From NCBI GenBank assembly GCA_002427815.1, contig DIZF01000066.1, forward strand, positions 63,234 to 127,233: a stretch of DNA of 64,000 nucleotides. Reading direction: 5' to 3'. The notes below the pieces were generated by a model. The model ran no database searches. It saw only the letters and a program-made list of their open reading frames with translations, and was not told the origin of the DNA. A program made the translations under genes and the position numbers. Of this stretch, positions 1 to 8,304 are shown in pieces (positions within the stretch are counted from its first letter, which is position 1; each line of letters starts with the position of its first letter). The stretch comes from Ramlibacter tataouinensis. Lineage in GTDB: Bacteria; Pseudomonadota; Gammaproteobacteria; Burkholderiales; Burkholderiaceae_C.

Positions 1-1
1 G

Positions 2-760
2 GAGCTGTTGACCTCGGCTGACTTCCGCGCCCTGACCGAGCGGGAGCATGCGCTGGACATCGAGGCGCTCATGCGGCGCTTTGCCAGGCAGTTGAAACTC
101 ATCCGGCTGCGCCGCGAGGCGCGCGCCCGCCACGGCCGCCGCCTCGACCTCCCCGCGACGATACGGCGCAGCGTGGCCAGCGGCGGCACGCCGTTCCATC
201 TGGCATGGAAGGACCGCCGCCGCGTGCGTCCGCGCCTGGTGCTGCTGATCGACGTGAGCCGGTCGATGGCGCTGTACAGCTTCTTCTATCTGCGCCTGGC
301 GCGCGCGCTCAGCGCCGAACTGTCCGACGTGTACAGCTTCATCTTCCACACCCGCGTCACAGCAGTGTCGCAGGCGCTGCACGATCCCGACCCGTGGCGC
401 GCCCAGGAGCGGCTGCACCTGATCGCCCAGGGTTGGGCCGGCGGCACGCGCATCGGAGACAGCCTGGCGCAGTTCAATCGCGAGCATGCGCCGCGCATCG
501 TGCACTCGCGCACCGCCATCCTCATCATGAGCGACGGCTACGACACCGGCGAGCCCGACCGCTTGTCGGACGCACTGGCGCAGCTGCAGCGGCGCGCACG
601 GCGGGTGGTCTGGCTCAATCCGCTGTGCAACCGGCCCGGCTACGCACCCATCTGCCAGGGCATGCAGGCGGCCATGCCGCACCTGGACCTGCTGGCACCG
701 GGAGCCGACCTGGCCAGCATCCAGGCCGTGCTGCCCAACCTGATCGACGCGCTCAGATGA
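2..760 (+). CDS. CoxE-family VWA-domain protein (5' partial)
   Basis: The frame is open from the left edge, so the N-terminus lies outside the window. The first usable start seen (TTG at 8, behind GGAG) would leave 250 residues, whereas CoxE-type proteins are usually near 400. A basic stretch precedes a von Willebrand A domain: the MIDAS strand LLIDVSRSM (DxSxS), then FIFHTRVT, GGTRIGDSL and ILIMSDGYDTG. CoxE proteins work with CoxD AAA+ ATPases in maturation of CO-dehydrogenase-type molybdenum hydroxylases (family knowledge). The MobA-like gene downstream fits that role, so this is probably the end of a molybdoenzyme maturation cluster. Cytoplasmic. The enzyme it serves is not visible here. 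Confidence 0.85.
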   Translation, partial: ELLTSADFRALTEREHALDIEALMRRFARQLKLIRLRREARARHGRRLDLPATIRRSVASGGTPFHLAWKDRRRVRPRLVLLIDVSRSMALYSFFYLRLARALSAELSDVYSFIFHTRVTAVSQALHDPDPWRAQERLHLIAQGWAGGTRIGDSLAQFNREHAPRIVHSRTAILIMSDGYDTGEPDRLSDALAQLQRRARRVVWLNPLCNRPGYAPICQGMQAAMPHLDLLAPGADLASIQAVLPNLIDALR

Positions 761-831
761 CCCCCACGCTCACTGCGTTCGCTGCCCCCGAAGGGGGCGT
801 CAGTACGCTTGGGGCGGCCCGGCGCGTACTG
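761..831. repeat. GC-rich intergenic dyads
   Basis: The gap between the VWA gene and the next start holds two hairpin-forming dyads: GCCCCC-GAA-GGGGGC at 784-798, and CAGTACGC (801-808) paired with GCGTACTG (824-831). The style matches dispersed intergenic repeats common in Comamonadaceae. There is no T-run, so a classical intrinsic terminator is not supported. An mRNA hairpin between two co-transcribed genes is as likely. Confidence 0.5.
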
Positions 832-847
832 AGATAGGAGACCCGAC

Positions 848-1543
848 ATGGGATGCATCTTCAAAGCCAACGGCCTGTACAGCCGGATGACGGTGGGTGC
901 CGTGCTGCTGGCGGCCGGCGCCGGCTCGCGTCTGGGCGGGCGACCGAAAGCGCTGCTCGAACTCGGTGGTGTGCCGCTGATCATGCGCCAGCTGATCGCG
1001 CTGTCAGGGGCCGGCGTCGACGAGGTCGTCGTGGTGCTCGGCCATCATGCGCAGGCGATCGAGGCCGCTGTGCGCCAGTTCCCGATCACGCTGGCGCACA
1101 ACCCGTCGCCCGACGACGGCCAGGCCTCGTCGGTTCGCATCGGGCTGCAGGCACTGTCGCCCAGGCTCGACGCGGTGATCGTCGCGCTGGCCGATCAGCC
1201 GTTGATCAACGCGCAGGACATCACCGCGCTGATAGCCGCGTTCAAGAAGCGCGGCGACGCCGCCATGGTGGTGCCGCGGGTGACGACCGCAAGCGGCGAT
1301 CCCCAACCGGGCAATCCGGTGATCTTCGACGCAGCGCTGCGCGAGCAATGGCTGTCCGGTGCTGCCGATCTCGCATGCCGGAAGTGGCGGCAGGCCCATC
1401 CCGAGCGCGTGCTCTGGTTCGACACCGACAACCGGCGCTTTCGCGTCGACATCGACACGCTGGAGGATCTGGAGCGCTTTGCCGCGAGCACCGGTCACAC
1501 GCTGACATGGCCGTCGGCGCTCGCACGGGAAGAGGCCGTATGA
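848..1543 (+). CDS. MobA/MocA-like nucleotidyltransferase
   Basis: 231 residues of the NTP-transferase fold that activates molybdopterin with CTP or GTP. The P-loop-like signature LAAGAGSRLGG lies at residues 21-31, with P33-K34 behind it, and the metal-binding ALADQPL motif has D116. A later GDPQPGNPVIF segment matches the family. GGAG at 837-840 lies 7 bases before the chosen ATG. A second ATG at 887 begins right at the fold (MTVGAVLL) and may be the true start. Together with the CoxE-like gene upstream this suggests cofactor maturation (MocA, molybdopterin cytosine dinucleotide) for a molybdenum hydroxylase. The stop TGA (1541-1543) overlaps an ATG at 1540 that opens the duplicated segment downstream. 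Confidence 0.85.
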   Translation: MGCIFKANGLYSRMTVGAVLLAAGAGSRLGGRPKALLELGGVPLIMRQLIALSGAGVDEVVVVLGHHAQAIEAAVRQFPITLAHNPSPDDGQASSVRIGLQALSPRLDAVIVALADQPLINAQDITALIAAFKKRGDAAMVVPRVTTASGDPQPGNPVIFDAALREQWLSGAADLACRKWRQAHPERVLWFDTDNRRFRVDIDTLEDLERFAASTGHTLTWPSALAREEAV

Positions 1544-1760
1544 AGCGAAGGGCGAGGGGCCCCGCTTGCGGGGATCGACCAGCGCAGTGCGGCCATGGCA
1601 TCCGACGCCAAGGTCGTTCGATCCAGGACCATCTGCCGGAGGATGCCGTATGAAGCGAAGGGCGAGGGGCCCCGCTTGCGGGGATCGACCAGCGCAGTGC
1701 GGCCATGGCATCCGACGCCAAGGCCGTTCGATCCAGGACCATCTGCCGGAGGATGCCACA
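1541..1760 (+). repeat. 110-base tandem duplication with coupled mini-ORFs
   Basis: Two directly adjacent copies (1541-1650 and 1651-1760) are nearly identical; differences are a T/C in the AAGG(T/C)CGTTCG stretch and GTA/ACA at the copy ends. Each copy ends with a strong Shine-Dalgarno (CCGGAGGATGCC). Read from ATG at 1540 and at 1650, each gives a 37-residue ORF that ends in a TGA overlapping the next ATG (ATGA). This makes a chain from the MobA-like gene through two mini-ORFs to the membrane protein at 1760. The unit contains the small dyad CCCCGC-TT-GCGGGG. Whether the mini-ORFs are translated is unknown; the unit may instead be a dispersed repeat. Confidence 0.8.
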
Positions 1761-2935
1761 TGACCCGCCTGGCCGGTGCCGTGCTGCTGCGTCTGACGCT
1801 GGCGCGCGCCTGCGCCTGGGCGCTGCTGGTCGCGGGCTGGGTCGGCATCGGCAGCTTCGCGCTGCAGTTCGCACCGTCCGTGAGCTACGGCTTTGCGCTC
1901 GTCGCCTTGTGGCTGGTGGCGCTGGGCGCCGCCGCCGCCGTGGCTACGCGCGGCGGCATGCGCCGGTGGACGCGCGCGCTGGCCCTGGTCGCCGGCGCGG
2001 CGATCACCGTCGTCGGTTTGTCGTCGTCGGTGCATGGCGGGGGCATGGTCGCCGTGCTGCTGGCGCTCGTCGGCTGGGCGGCGTTGACGGCGCTGGCATC
2101 CGGTGTGGTGCGCAGCCTGCGCCTGGCGCAATCCGCGGCGCCGGCGCCGCCGGTCGCTGCCGCGAGCCTGGGTGCCCTGTGCGCTGGCCTGGCGTTGGGC
2201 GACCCCGGCGACTTGCCCGCGCTCGCCACTCGCCTGGCGATATTCGTAGTCGCGACCGCCGCCTTGCTCGTGCTGCTGCAGCGCCGGATCGACGAGGGTC
2301 CACGCGTGCCGGGGTGCCGCGCCGGCCTGTTCGATTGTTCGCTGCCGGCCTGGCCTTCGGGCGCGTGGCACGACCTGCGGCAATGGCCGATGCTGCTGGC
2401 CGGGCTGGCCATGCTGCCGATGATGGCGGCCTGGTGCAGCGCCGAGGCGGTAGCGCCGCAGACCATGGTGCTGCTGCATCTGGGGGCGATGTTCGGCCCG
2501 CCGCTGGTGCTTAGGGCGTCCGTCTCGCGCTGGTCGCAGGGCACCCTGTCGCTCGTATGCGCCATGCTGCTGGCGGCAGGAGCGGGCTTTGTGACGTGGG
2601 CCCCTGCGCCGCTGGACCTGCTGGGCCTGGCCGTCACGCATGGGGCCGCGTGGGGACTGGCCTGGAGCGGGCAGTTATGGGCGCCGGCGCGGCGCGGCCG
2701 GCAGGGCGCATCGCCCTTGCGTGCCGCCGCGGGTTATGCGGTGTTGACGCTGGCCTTCGGGCTCCTCGTGGAGCATTTCGGCGTGCGCGGCGTAGCGGCG
2801 ATGCACGTGGCGTTGGGCCTGGCCGCCGCGCTGGCCTGGTTGTTCGCGCTGGTGGCCGGTCCCGGGTCGGCGGTGACCGATCGCGGGCATTCTCCGGCGG
2901 CCCGGCCGCCGGCTCGTCATGGCGGTGGGCAATGA
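1760..2935 (+). CDS. Polytopic inner-membrane protein, function unknown
   Basis: 391 residues, almost entirely hydrophobic, with about ten to twelve predicted membrane segments separated by short loops. One longer polar loop lies in the middle (around LLQRRIDEGPRVPGCRAGL) and the C-terminal tail is polar (SPAARPPARHGGGQ). The start at 1760 is chosen because GGAGG lies at 1748-1752 and the first membrane segment begins within ten residues; an in-frame extension upstream only reads through the duplicated repeat. I do not recognise a family. The C-terminal GVRGVAAMHVALGL segment recalls ends of MFS-like proteins, but no diagnostic motif is seen. It is followed closely by the M1-type peptidase. 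Confidence 0.6.
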   Translation: MTRLAGAVLLRLTLARACAWALLVAGWVGIGSFALQFAPSVSYGFALVALWLVALGAAAAVATRGGMRRWTRALALVAGAAITVVGLSSSVHGGGMVAVLLALVGWAALTALASGVVRSLRLAQSAAPAPPVAAASLGALCAGLALGDPGDLPALATRLAIFVVATAALLVLLQRRIDEGPRVPGCRAGLFDCSLPAWPSGAWHDLRQWPMLLAGLAMLPMMAAWCSAEAVAPQTMVLLHLGAMFGPPLVLRASVSRWSQGTLSLVCAMLLAAGAGFVTWAPAPLDLLGLAVTHGAAWGLAWSGQLWAPARRGRQGASPLRAAAGYAVLTLAFGLLVEHFGVRGVAAMHVALGLAAALAWLFALVAGPGSAVTDRGHSPAARPPARHGGGQ

Positions 2936-2977
2936 TCTGTTGCACACTGGCAGGCAGTTCGAATCCATCGGAAGCGG

Positions 2978-5023
2978 ATGAAGGCGATACGTGCCCTCCT
3001 TGTCATGGTTGCCGCGTTGACGGTGCTGGGTGTGCAAGCCCAGCAGGCGACAGCGCACCTGAACCTGGAGCTAAGCCTCGACCCGCTCACCAGGAAATTC
3101 GAGGCCAAGGCGGATCTGACAACCACCGGTCGGGTGGACTTGGCGCTCGACCCGCTGTTCAAGGTTTCCCATGTCACGCTGAACGGCGTGAATGTGCCCG
3201 TCGAGAGACCGGCGGCCTCGAGCCTTGGCCCGGGGTCTGCGCAACAAGCTGCAAGCGGCGCGCCACAACGCCTCAGGATGGAGTATTCCGGCACCTTGCC
3301 GGCGCTGCCCCAGGGCCAGCAAGGCAACTCGCCCAATCCGGCCGGCCTGTTTGCCTCGCCTGAGGGCAGCTTTCTGGCGGCCGGTGCCGGCTGGTACCCC
3401 GACCCGGGCGTTCCATTCACTTATCGGGTGAGGCTGTCGCTGCCCGCCGGCCAGAAGGCCCTCGCACCGGGCCGGCAAACCCGCCGGAGCGAGAGCGGTG
3501 CCCGCTACAGCGCGGAGTACAACTTCGATCATCCCGCCGAAGGCATCTGGGTCATGGCGGGCCCCTACCAGGTGGCGCAGCAATCCTTTGTGTTGGACGG
3601 CGGCAAGCCGGTCACGGTCAGCACCTGGTTTCACCCCGAGCTTTCCGGCCTTGCCGCCGATTACCTGCGCGACAGCGGCCGCTACATCCGGCGGTACAGC
3701 CGGCTGATCGGCAATTACCCGTTCGAGGACTTCAGCATCGTCTCCAGCCCCTTGTCGCATGGCCTGGGCATGCCCAGCCTCACCTACATCGGGCGGGACG
3801 TCCTGCGCCTGCCCTTCATCCGTGCGACTTCGCTGGGGCACGAGGTGTTGCACAACTGGTGGGGCAACGGCGTCTATCCCGAATGGTCGGCGGGTAACTG
3901 GTCGGAGGGACTGACCACCTTCATGGCCGACTACGCCTTCCGGGAGGACGAGTCGGCGCAGGCCGCCCGTGAGATGCGCCTGAACTGGCTGCGCGACCTG
4001 GCTGCGGTCGCGCCGTCGGACGAGACGTCGCTGGTGGACTTCAAGTCGCGCAGCCACGGAATCTCCTCCGTGATCGGCTACGCCAAATCGGCGATGGTGT
4101 TCTTCATGCTGCGCGATGAAATCGGGCCACCGGCGTTCGAGCGGGGCATCCGCCTGTTCTGGCAACGCCACCGGTTCCAGACCGCGAACTGGAAAGACCT
4201 GGAAAGCGCGTTTTCCGAAGCGAGCGGTCGTGACCTGTCGGGCTTCTTCGCGCAATGGACCACTCGCCCGTCTTCCCCTCGACTGGTCCTCGCCCCCGTG
4301 GAGAACCCGGCGGCAAGCGGCGGTCTCCAGCTGGTTCAACAGGGCGATGTGTTTGACCTGCTGGTGCCGCTGCGCATCCGGATGGCTTCGGGCGAAACAC
4401 GCGAGCTGAAGGTGCGGGTGCGGGACAGGCAAACCGTCGTCGATCTGTCTTCGGCGTCGCTTCCGGCCGGAGACAAGGTTGTGGAACTCGACCCCGAGTT
4501 GCGTCTCTGGCGCCGATTGGACCCGCAGGCCCTGCCGCCCATCTTTCGGGAGGCGTTCATATCCCCCCGTTCGCAAGTGTTCCTGGCCAGGCGCAGCCCG
4601 GAGTGGACCGCGCCGGCCGTGGCCCTTGCGGAAAGGTTGCTGGACTCCCCGGCGCGCCAGGTGTCCGAGGCCGAACTGCTGTCTTCACCCGGAGCGCCCG
4701 CGCTCGTGGTGGGTGACCGCGACAGCATCGTGCGGTTGCTTTCAACGCTGGGCCTGGGCGGACTGCCCGATGTGCTGTTCCAGGAAAACCCGGCCAATCC
4801 GATCGACCCGCGCCCGCTCAAGGGCTCTGCACAGGCATGGACCGCGCGTGCGGCCAACGGCAAGACCTTCGCCTTCGTGATGGCCGACGACCCTTCGAAG
4901 CTCGGACCGCTGCAGCGGTCGATGCCACACTACGGCCGGCAGAGCTGGCTGGCGTTCCAGGATGGGCGAGTGGTCGGCCAGGGAGCCTGGCCGGCGCCGG
5001 CGCAGACTCTGGCCATCCGATAA
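2978..5023 (+). CDS. M1-family metallopeptidase-like secreted protein
   Basis: 681 residues. A signal peptide (about residues 1-25, charged start then ALLVMVAALTVLG, ending AQQATA) predicts export to the periplasm. The gluzincin motif HEVLHNWWG occupies residues 288-296 (zinc ligands H288 and H292, catalytic E289), with the third ligand E310 in GNWSEGLTTF. The HExxH-to-Glu spacing is 17 rather than the usual 18, a pattern I believe is shared by a group of bacterial M1 relatives. The C-terminal 200 residues look beta-rich and are not recognised. An aminopeptidase activity is plausible. No obvious partner; upstream is the unknown membrane protein and downstream the rhodanese gene. Confidence 0.8.
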   Translation: MKAIRALLVMVAALTVLGVQAQQATAHLNLELSLDPLTRKFEAKADLTTTGRVDLALDPLFKVSHVTLNGVNVPVERPAASSLGPGSAQQAASGAPQRLRMEYSGTLPALPQGQQGNSPNPAGLFASPEGSFLAAGAGWYPDPGVPFTYRVRLSLPAGQKALAPGRQTRRSESGARYSAEYNFDHPAEGIWVMAGPYQVAQQSFVLDGGKPVTVSTWFHPELSGLAADYLRDSGRYIRRYSRLIGNYPFEDFSIVSSPLSHGLGMPSLTYIGRDVLRLPFIRATSLGHEVLHNWWGNGVYPEWSAGNWSEGLTTFMADYAFREDESAQAAREMRLNWLRDLAAVAPSDETSLVDFKSRSHGISSVIGYAKSAMVFFMLRDEIGPPAFERGIRLFWQRHRFQTANWKDLESAFSEASGRDLSGFFAQWTTRPSSPRLVLAPVENPAASGGLQLVQQGDVFDLLVPLRIRMASGETRELKVRVRDRQTVVDLSSASLPAGDKVVELDPELRLWRRLDPQALPPIFREAFISPRSQVFLARRSPEWTAPAVALAERLLDSPARQVSEAELLSSPGAPALVVGDRDSIVRLLSTLGLGGLPDVLFQENPANPIDPRPLKGSAQAWTARAANGKTFAFVMADDPSKLGPLQRSMPHYGRQSWLAFQDGRVVGQGAWPAPAQTLAIR

Positions 5024-5047
5024 GACGTCAACCAGGATTCGAAAACT

Positions 5048-6655
5048 ATGACTCCCACTTTTTCTTCTGCCGACGTGCGCCGGCGCCTGCAGGCGCGGCA
5101 GGAGATCGCCCTGATCGACCTGCGCGAGGAGGGCCCTTACTCGCAAGGCCATCCGCTGTGGGCCGCCAACATGCCGCTGTCGCGACTGGAACTCGAGGCC
5201 CGGCGCCGCATCCCCCGCCTGGACACGCTGATCGTGATCTATGGCGAATACGAAGGCGTGGACCTGGTCCCGCTCGCGGCGCAACGCCTCGCCGCGCTCG
5301 GCTACACGGGCGTGCATGTGCTCGAAGGCGGTCTGGGCGGATGGCGCGCTGCCGGGGGTGAACTGTTCCGCGATGTCAATGTGCCCAGCAAGGCGTTCGG
5401 CGAATGGGTTGAGCACCAGCGGCACACCCCCTCGCTGTCGGCGCACGAGGTGCAGGCGCTGATCGACGGACACGCCGACCCGGTGGTGCTCGACGCCCGC
5501 CGCTACGACGAATACCAGAACATGAGCATCCCGACCGCCATCAGCGTGCCGGGGGCCGAACTCGTCCTGCGGGTCCGCGAACTGGCGCCGGATCCCAGGA
5601 CCCAGGTCATCGTCAATTGCGCCGGCCGCACCCGCAGTCTCATCGGCACCCAGTCGCTGGTCAATGCCGGCATTCCCAACCCGGTCGCCGCGCTGCGCAA
5701 CGGCACCATCGGATGGAAGCTCGCCGGACTGGCGCTCGACCACGGTGCCTCGCGCCGGGCGCCCGCGCCGAGCAAAGCCAATCTGGCGATAGCGCAGGCG
5801 CAGGCGCGTGCCGTGGCGGGAAAAGCCGGCGTGCGCACGATTGCCTTCGAAAAGCTGTCCTCGCTGGCAGCGCCGGGGCGCACGGTCTATCGCTTCGACG
5901 TGCGCTCCCCGGATGAATACGAAGCCGGCCACCTCGCGGGCTTCGCCAGCGCGCCCGGCGGCCAGCTGGTACAGGAAACCGATCACCACGCGCCGGTGCG
6001 CGGAGCGCGCCTGGTGCTTGCGGACGACGAGGGCGTGCGGGCGCCGATGACGGCGTCCTGGCTGGCGCAAATGGGCTGGGAGGTCCATGTGCTGGAGCCG
6101 ATGCCGTCATTGACGGGCCAGGAGCCCGGTGCGCCGCTGACGCCTGGCGTGGCTGCACCGGCTGCAGCCGAGCTATCGGTCACGACCTTGTCGCAGTGGC
6201 TGCAGGAAACGCCGGCTACTGTCGCTGTGATCGACGTATCCACCAGCGCCAGCTATGCCGCAAGGCACATCCCGGGCGCGTGGTTCGCCATTCGGGCGCA
6301 GCTTGCCCAGGCGCTGGACCGCATTCCCCCTGCGACCCGGTACGTGGTGACGGGCGACAGCAATGCGCTTGCCGCCTTCGCTGCCCAGGATTTGCGGGGG
6401 CTGCTGGTGGATCGCCGCAGCGATGGGCAGGCATGGCTGCTGGCCGGCGGCAACGCAGCCTGGTGGGCGGCCGGGCTGCCGGCCCAATCACAGGAGCAGC
6501 GCCACGCTACGCCGCCGGTGGACCGCTATCGCCGCCCCTACGAAGGAACGGCCGCGCCGACGCAGGCGATGCAGGACTATCTGGACTGGGAGTTTGGATT
6601 GGTGGCGCAACTGGAGCGCGACGGCACCCATTGCTTCAACGTGCTGGCCGCGTAG
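5048..6655 (+). CDS. Protein with four rhodanese domains
   Basis: 535 residues made of four consecutive rhodanese-homology domains, each beginning with an IDxR/VDxR strand: LIDLREEGPY (about residue 20), VLDARRYDEYQ (150), RFDVRSPDEYEAGH (285) and VIDVSTSASYAARHIPGA (390). Only the second domain has an active-site loop with a catalytic cysteine (C191 in CAGRTRS). The others carry GEYEGVD, ADDEGVR and TGDSNA in that place and are probably structural or binding domains. Rhodaneses transfer sulfane sulfur, for example from thiosulfate to cyanide or protein thiols. No signal peptide is evident, so it is likely cytoplasmic. An AGGA lies before the ATG. Substrate unknown. Confidence 0.85.
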   Translation: MTPTFSSADVRRRLQARQEIALIDLREEGPYSQGHPLWAANMPLSRLELEARRRIPRLDTLIVIYGEYEGVDLVPLAAQRLAALGYTGVHVLEGGLGGWRAAGGELFRDVNVPSKAFGEWVEHQRHTPSLSAHEVQALIDGHADPVVLDARRYDEYQNMSIPTAISVPGAELVLRVRELAPDPRTQVIVNCAGRTRSLIGTQSLVNAGIPNPVAALRNGTIGWKLAGLALDHGASRRAPAPSKANLAIAQAQARAVAGKAGVRTIAFEKLSSLAAPGRTVYRFDVRSPDEYEAGHLAGFASAPGGQLVQETDHHAPVRGARLVLADDEGVRAPMTASWLAQMGWEVHVLEPMPSLTGQEPGAPLTPGVAAPAAAELSVTTLSQWLQETPATVAVIDVSTSASYAARHIPGAWFAIRAQLAQALDRIPPATRYVVTGDSNALAAFAAQDLRGLLVDRRSDGQAWLLAGGNAAWWAAGLPAQSQEQRHATPPVDRYRRPYEGTAAPTQAMQDYLDWEFGLVAQLERDGTHCFNVLAA

Positions 6656-6669
6656 TGGTCCGGCCGCGA

Positions 6670-6705
6670 AACTCCGCGTCGAACTCAGCGTCGAACTCAG
6701 CGTCC
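6670..6705. repeat. Three 12-base direct repeats at slipin 3' end
   Basis: Three head-to-tail copies of AACTC(C/A)GCGTC(G/C) lie at 6670-6681, 6682-6693 and 6694-6705. They span the stop codon of the stomatin-like gene, which is read from the other strand, and fill most of the 41-base gap between convergent genes. Likely slipped-strand expansion. Confidence 0.7.
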
Positions 6706-7566
6706 TTCCTGAACCGGCGTTGCGGCCCCGCCTGCCTGCGCCGCCAGCGAAACCGCGACCGCCGCCGCCGGGTTCATGCTGTCGACCATCGAACTCGGGA
6801 TCAGGATGGTCGTCCCCCGCTCCTTGGTGGTCTCGTAGATGATGTTCATCGCACGCAGCTGCAAGGCGCCCGGCTGCTCCGCATAGATCCGCGCCGCCTC
6901 CACGAACTTGCCCGCAATCTCCGCCTCGGCCGCGCCGAGAATGACGCGGGCCTGCTTCTCGCGTTCGGCCTGCGCCTGGCGCGACATGGCGTCCTGCAAT
7001 GCCACGGGGATGGCCACGTCGCGGATCTCGACCGAACGCACGGTGATGCCCCACTCGCCGGTCTTGCTGCCGATATCCTCGCTCAGCTTCTGGTCGGCCG
7101 CACGGCGGTCGGACAGCAGCGCGCCCAGCATCGACGAGCCGATCATCTCGCGCAGGGAGGTCTGCGCCACGCGATCGATGGCCAGCCGGTAATCCGTGAT
7201 CGCCAGCGCCGCCTTCTGCGCATCGTGCACATGCCAGAAGATGATGGCGTCCACGTTCACCGGCACCGTATCCCGCGTCAAGGCCTGCTCGGCATTGAAG
7301 GCGGTGGTCTGGATGCGCTCGTCGATCACGGCCACCACGTTGTCCACGATGGGAATGATCATGAACAGGCCGGGGCCTCTGACGCCCTGCAGCTTGCCGG
7401 CGCGCAGCACCACGAACTTCTGCCAGGTGTTGGCCATCTTGAGCGACAGCGCGACGATCCCTGCCAGGACAAACAGGGCGATGCCCAAGCCCAACCGTCC
7501 AGTGGCCGCGGCCAGGGCGCCGGGCGCCGCGATGATGACGACAACAAAAAGGGTGATCGGGTTCAT
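6697..7566 (-). CDS. Slipin (stomatin/SPFH-domain membrane protein)
   Basis: 289 residues. Two hydrophobic segments lie in the first 50 residues, then an SPFH/band-7 domain (WQKFVVLRAGKLQGV, GPGLFMIIPIVDNV, DVAIPVALQDAMSRQAQAEREK) followed by a helical, alanine-rich region and a short C-terminal tail. Slipins oligomerise at the inner membrane and organise membrane microdomains or regulate a partner protease. The usual NfeD-type protease partner is not adjacent, so this is an orphan copy. The start follows AGGAGTT read on the minus strand. The gene is convergent with the rhodanese gene and lies next to the broken integron integrase. Confidence 0.85.
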   Translation of the reverse strand: MNPITLFVVVIIAAPGALAAATGRLGLGIALFVLAGIVALSLKMANTWQKFVVLRAGKLQGVRGPGLFMIIPIVDNVVAVIDERIQTTAFNAEQALTRDTVPVNVDAIIFWHVHDAQKAALAITDYRLAIDRVAQTSLREMIGSSMLGALLSDRRAADQKLSEDIGSKTGEWGITVRSVEIRDVAIPVALQDAMSRQAQAEREKQARVILGAAEAEIAGKFVEAARIYAEQPGALQLRAMNIIYETTKERGTTILIPSSMVDSMNPAAAVAVSLAAQAGGAATPVQEGR

Positions 7567-7664
7567 CGTGGAACTCCTGCAGGGATGATTTTTGCAGTGT
7601 ACGCCGCGTGTTGCTGCTGGCCAGGGGGTCGGCCAGAAGCAGATCTCAACCGCCAGCCATCGAG

Positions 7665-8273
7665 TCAAGAGGACTGAGGGAGTCCCAGGTTTCGGTCGTG
7701 CTCCCATACAGCATGGGCGGCAGCCAACTGCGCCTTCAGATGCGCCGCCAGGCTGCGGGGCAACATGACTACGAGATCCTTGCCGCCCTTGCCGTCGCGC
7801 ACTACCAGCGCAGCGCGCTCGAAATCGACATCCTTGACCCGCAGACACAAGCCCTCGGTCAGACGCATACCCGTGCCATACAGCAACTTGCCCAGCAGGG
7901 CCATCTCGCCATCCAGCGCGCCCAGCAGCGCGGCCACTTCGCTTTGAGTCAGAACGCAAGGGATCCGCCGGGCTCGTGTCGGCCGCTTCAAGTCTTCGAG
8001 CCATGGCAGGGCGACGCCCAGGACATGGCGGTACAGGGAAAGCAACGCGCTGAGCGCCTGGTTGTGGGTGGACACGGACACATTGCGCTCGGTGGCCAGC
8101 ATCGTCAAAAAGGCGCGAACCTCCTGCGCACCCATTTCGCGCGGATGGCGCATCGTCCCGGATCGGCCGTGCCAGCGGATGAAGAAACGAATCCAATAGC
8201 GGTAAGCCTGCTCGGTTCGCAGGCTATAGTGCCGGTAGCGAAGCACCTCGCGAACCTGGTCCAGCAGGCGCAA
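7665..8273 (-). pseudogene. intI: Truncated integron integrase IntI
   Basis: 202 residues against about 320-340 for a full IntI. The N-terminal core-binding part (VLRYRHYSLRTEQAYRYWI, HPREMGAQEV) and the first catalytic arginine in GTGMRLTEGLCLRVKD are present, as is the lysine hairpin (VRDGKGGKDLVVMLP). The frame ends just after EHDRN, where the IntI-specific insertion should begin, so the HxxR box and nucleophilic tyrosine are missing. It is transcribed away from the cassette array, the standard integron layout, with the attI core 18 bases beyond its start. It almost certainly cannot catalyse recombination. The sequence between 7567 and 7664 shows no rest of the gene, which indicates deletion rather than a simple frameshift. 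Confidence 0.85.
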
Positions 8274-8297
8274 AGGCTGGGCGACATTACGTTAGAG
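8274..8297 (+). other. attI core site
   Basis: The short gap between intI and the first cassette gene ends in GTTAGAG at 8291-8297, an integrase core site of the GTTRRRY type. Its reverse complement CTCTAAC is exactly the R'' box of the first cassette's attC (8848-8854). This is expected, because the six bases TTAGAG were carried in by that cassette. The first cassette therefore starts at 8292. Confidence 0.75.
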
Positions 8298-8304
8298 GTT
8301 TTCC

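Noticed and set aside
1004..2641. 545-codon open frame on the minus strand
   Set aside because: Shadow of the MobA-like and membrane-protein genes. The translation is Arg/Gln/His-rich low-complexity sequence without any domain, typical of antisense frames in GC-rich DNA.
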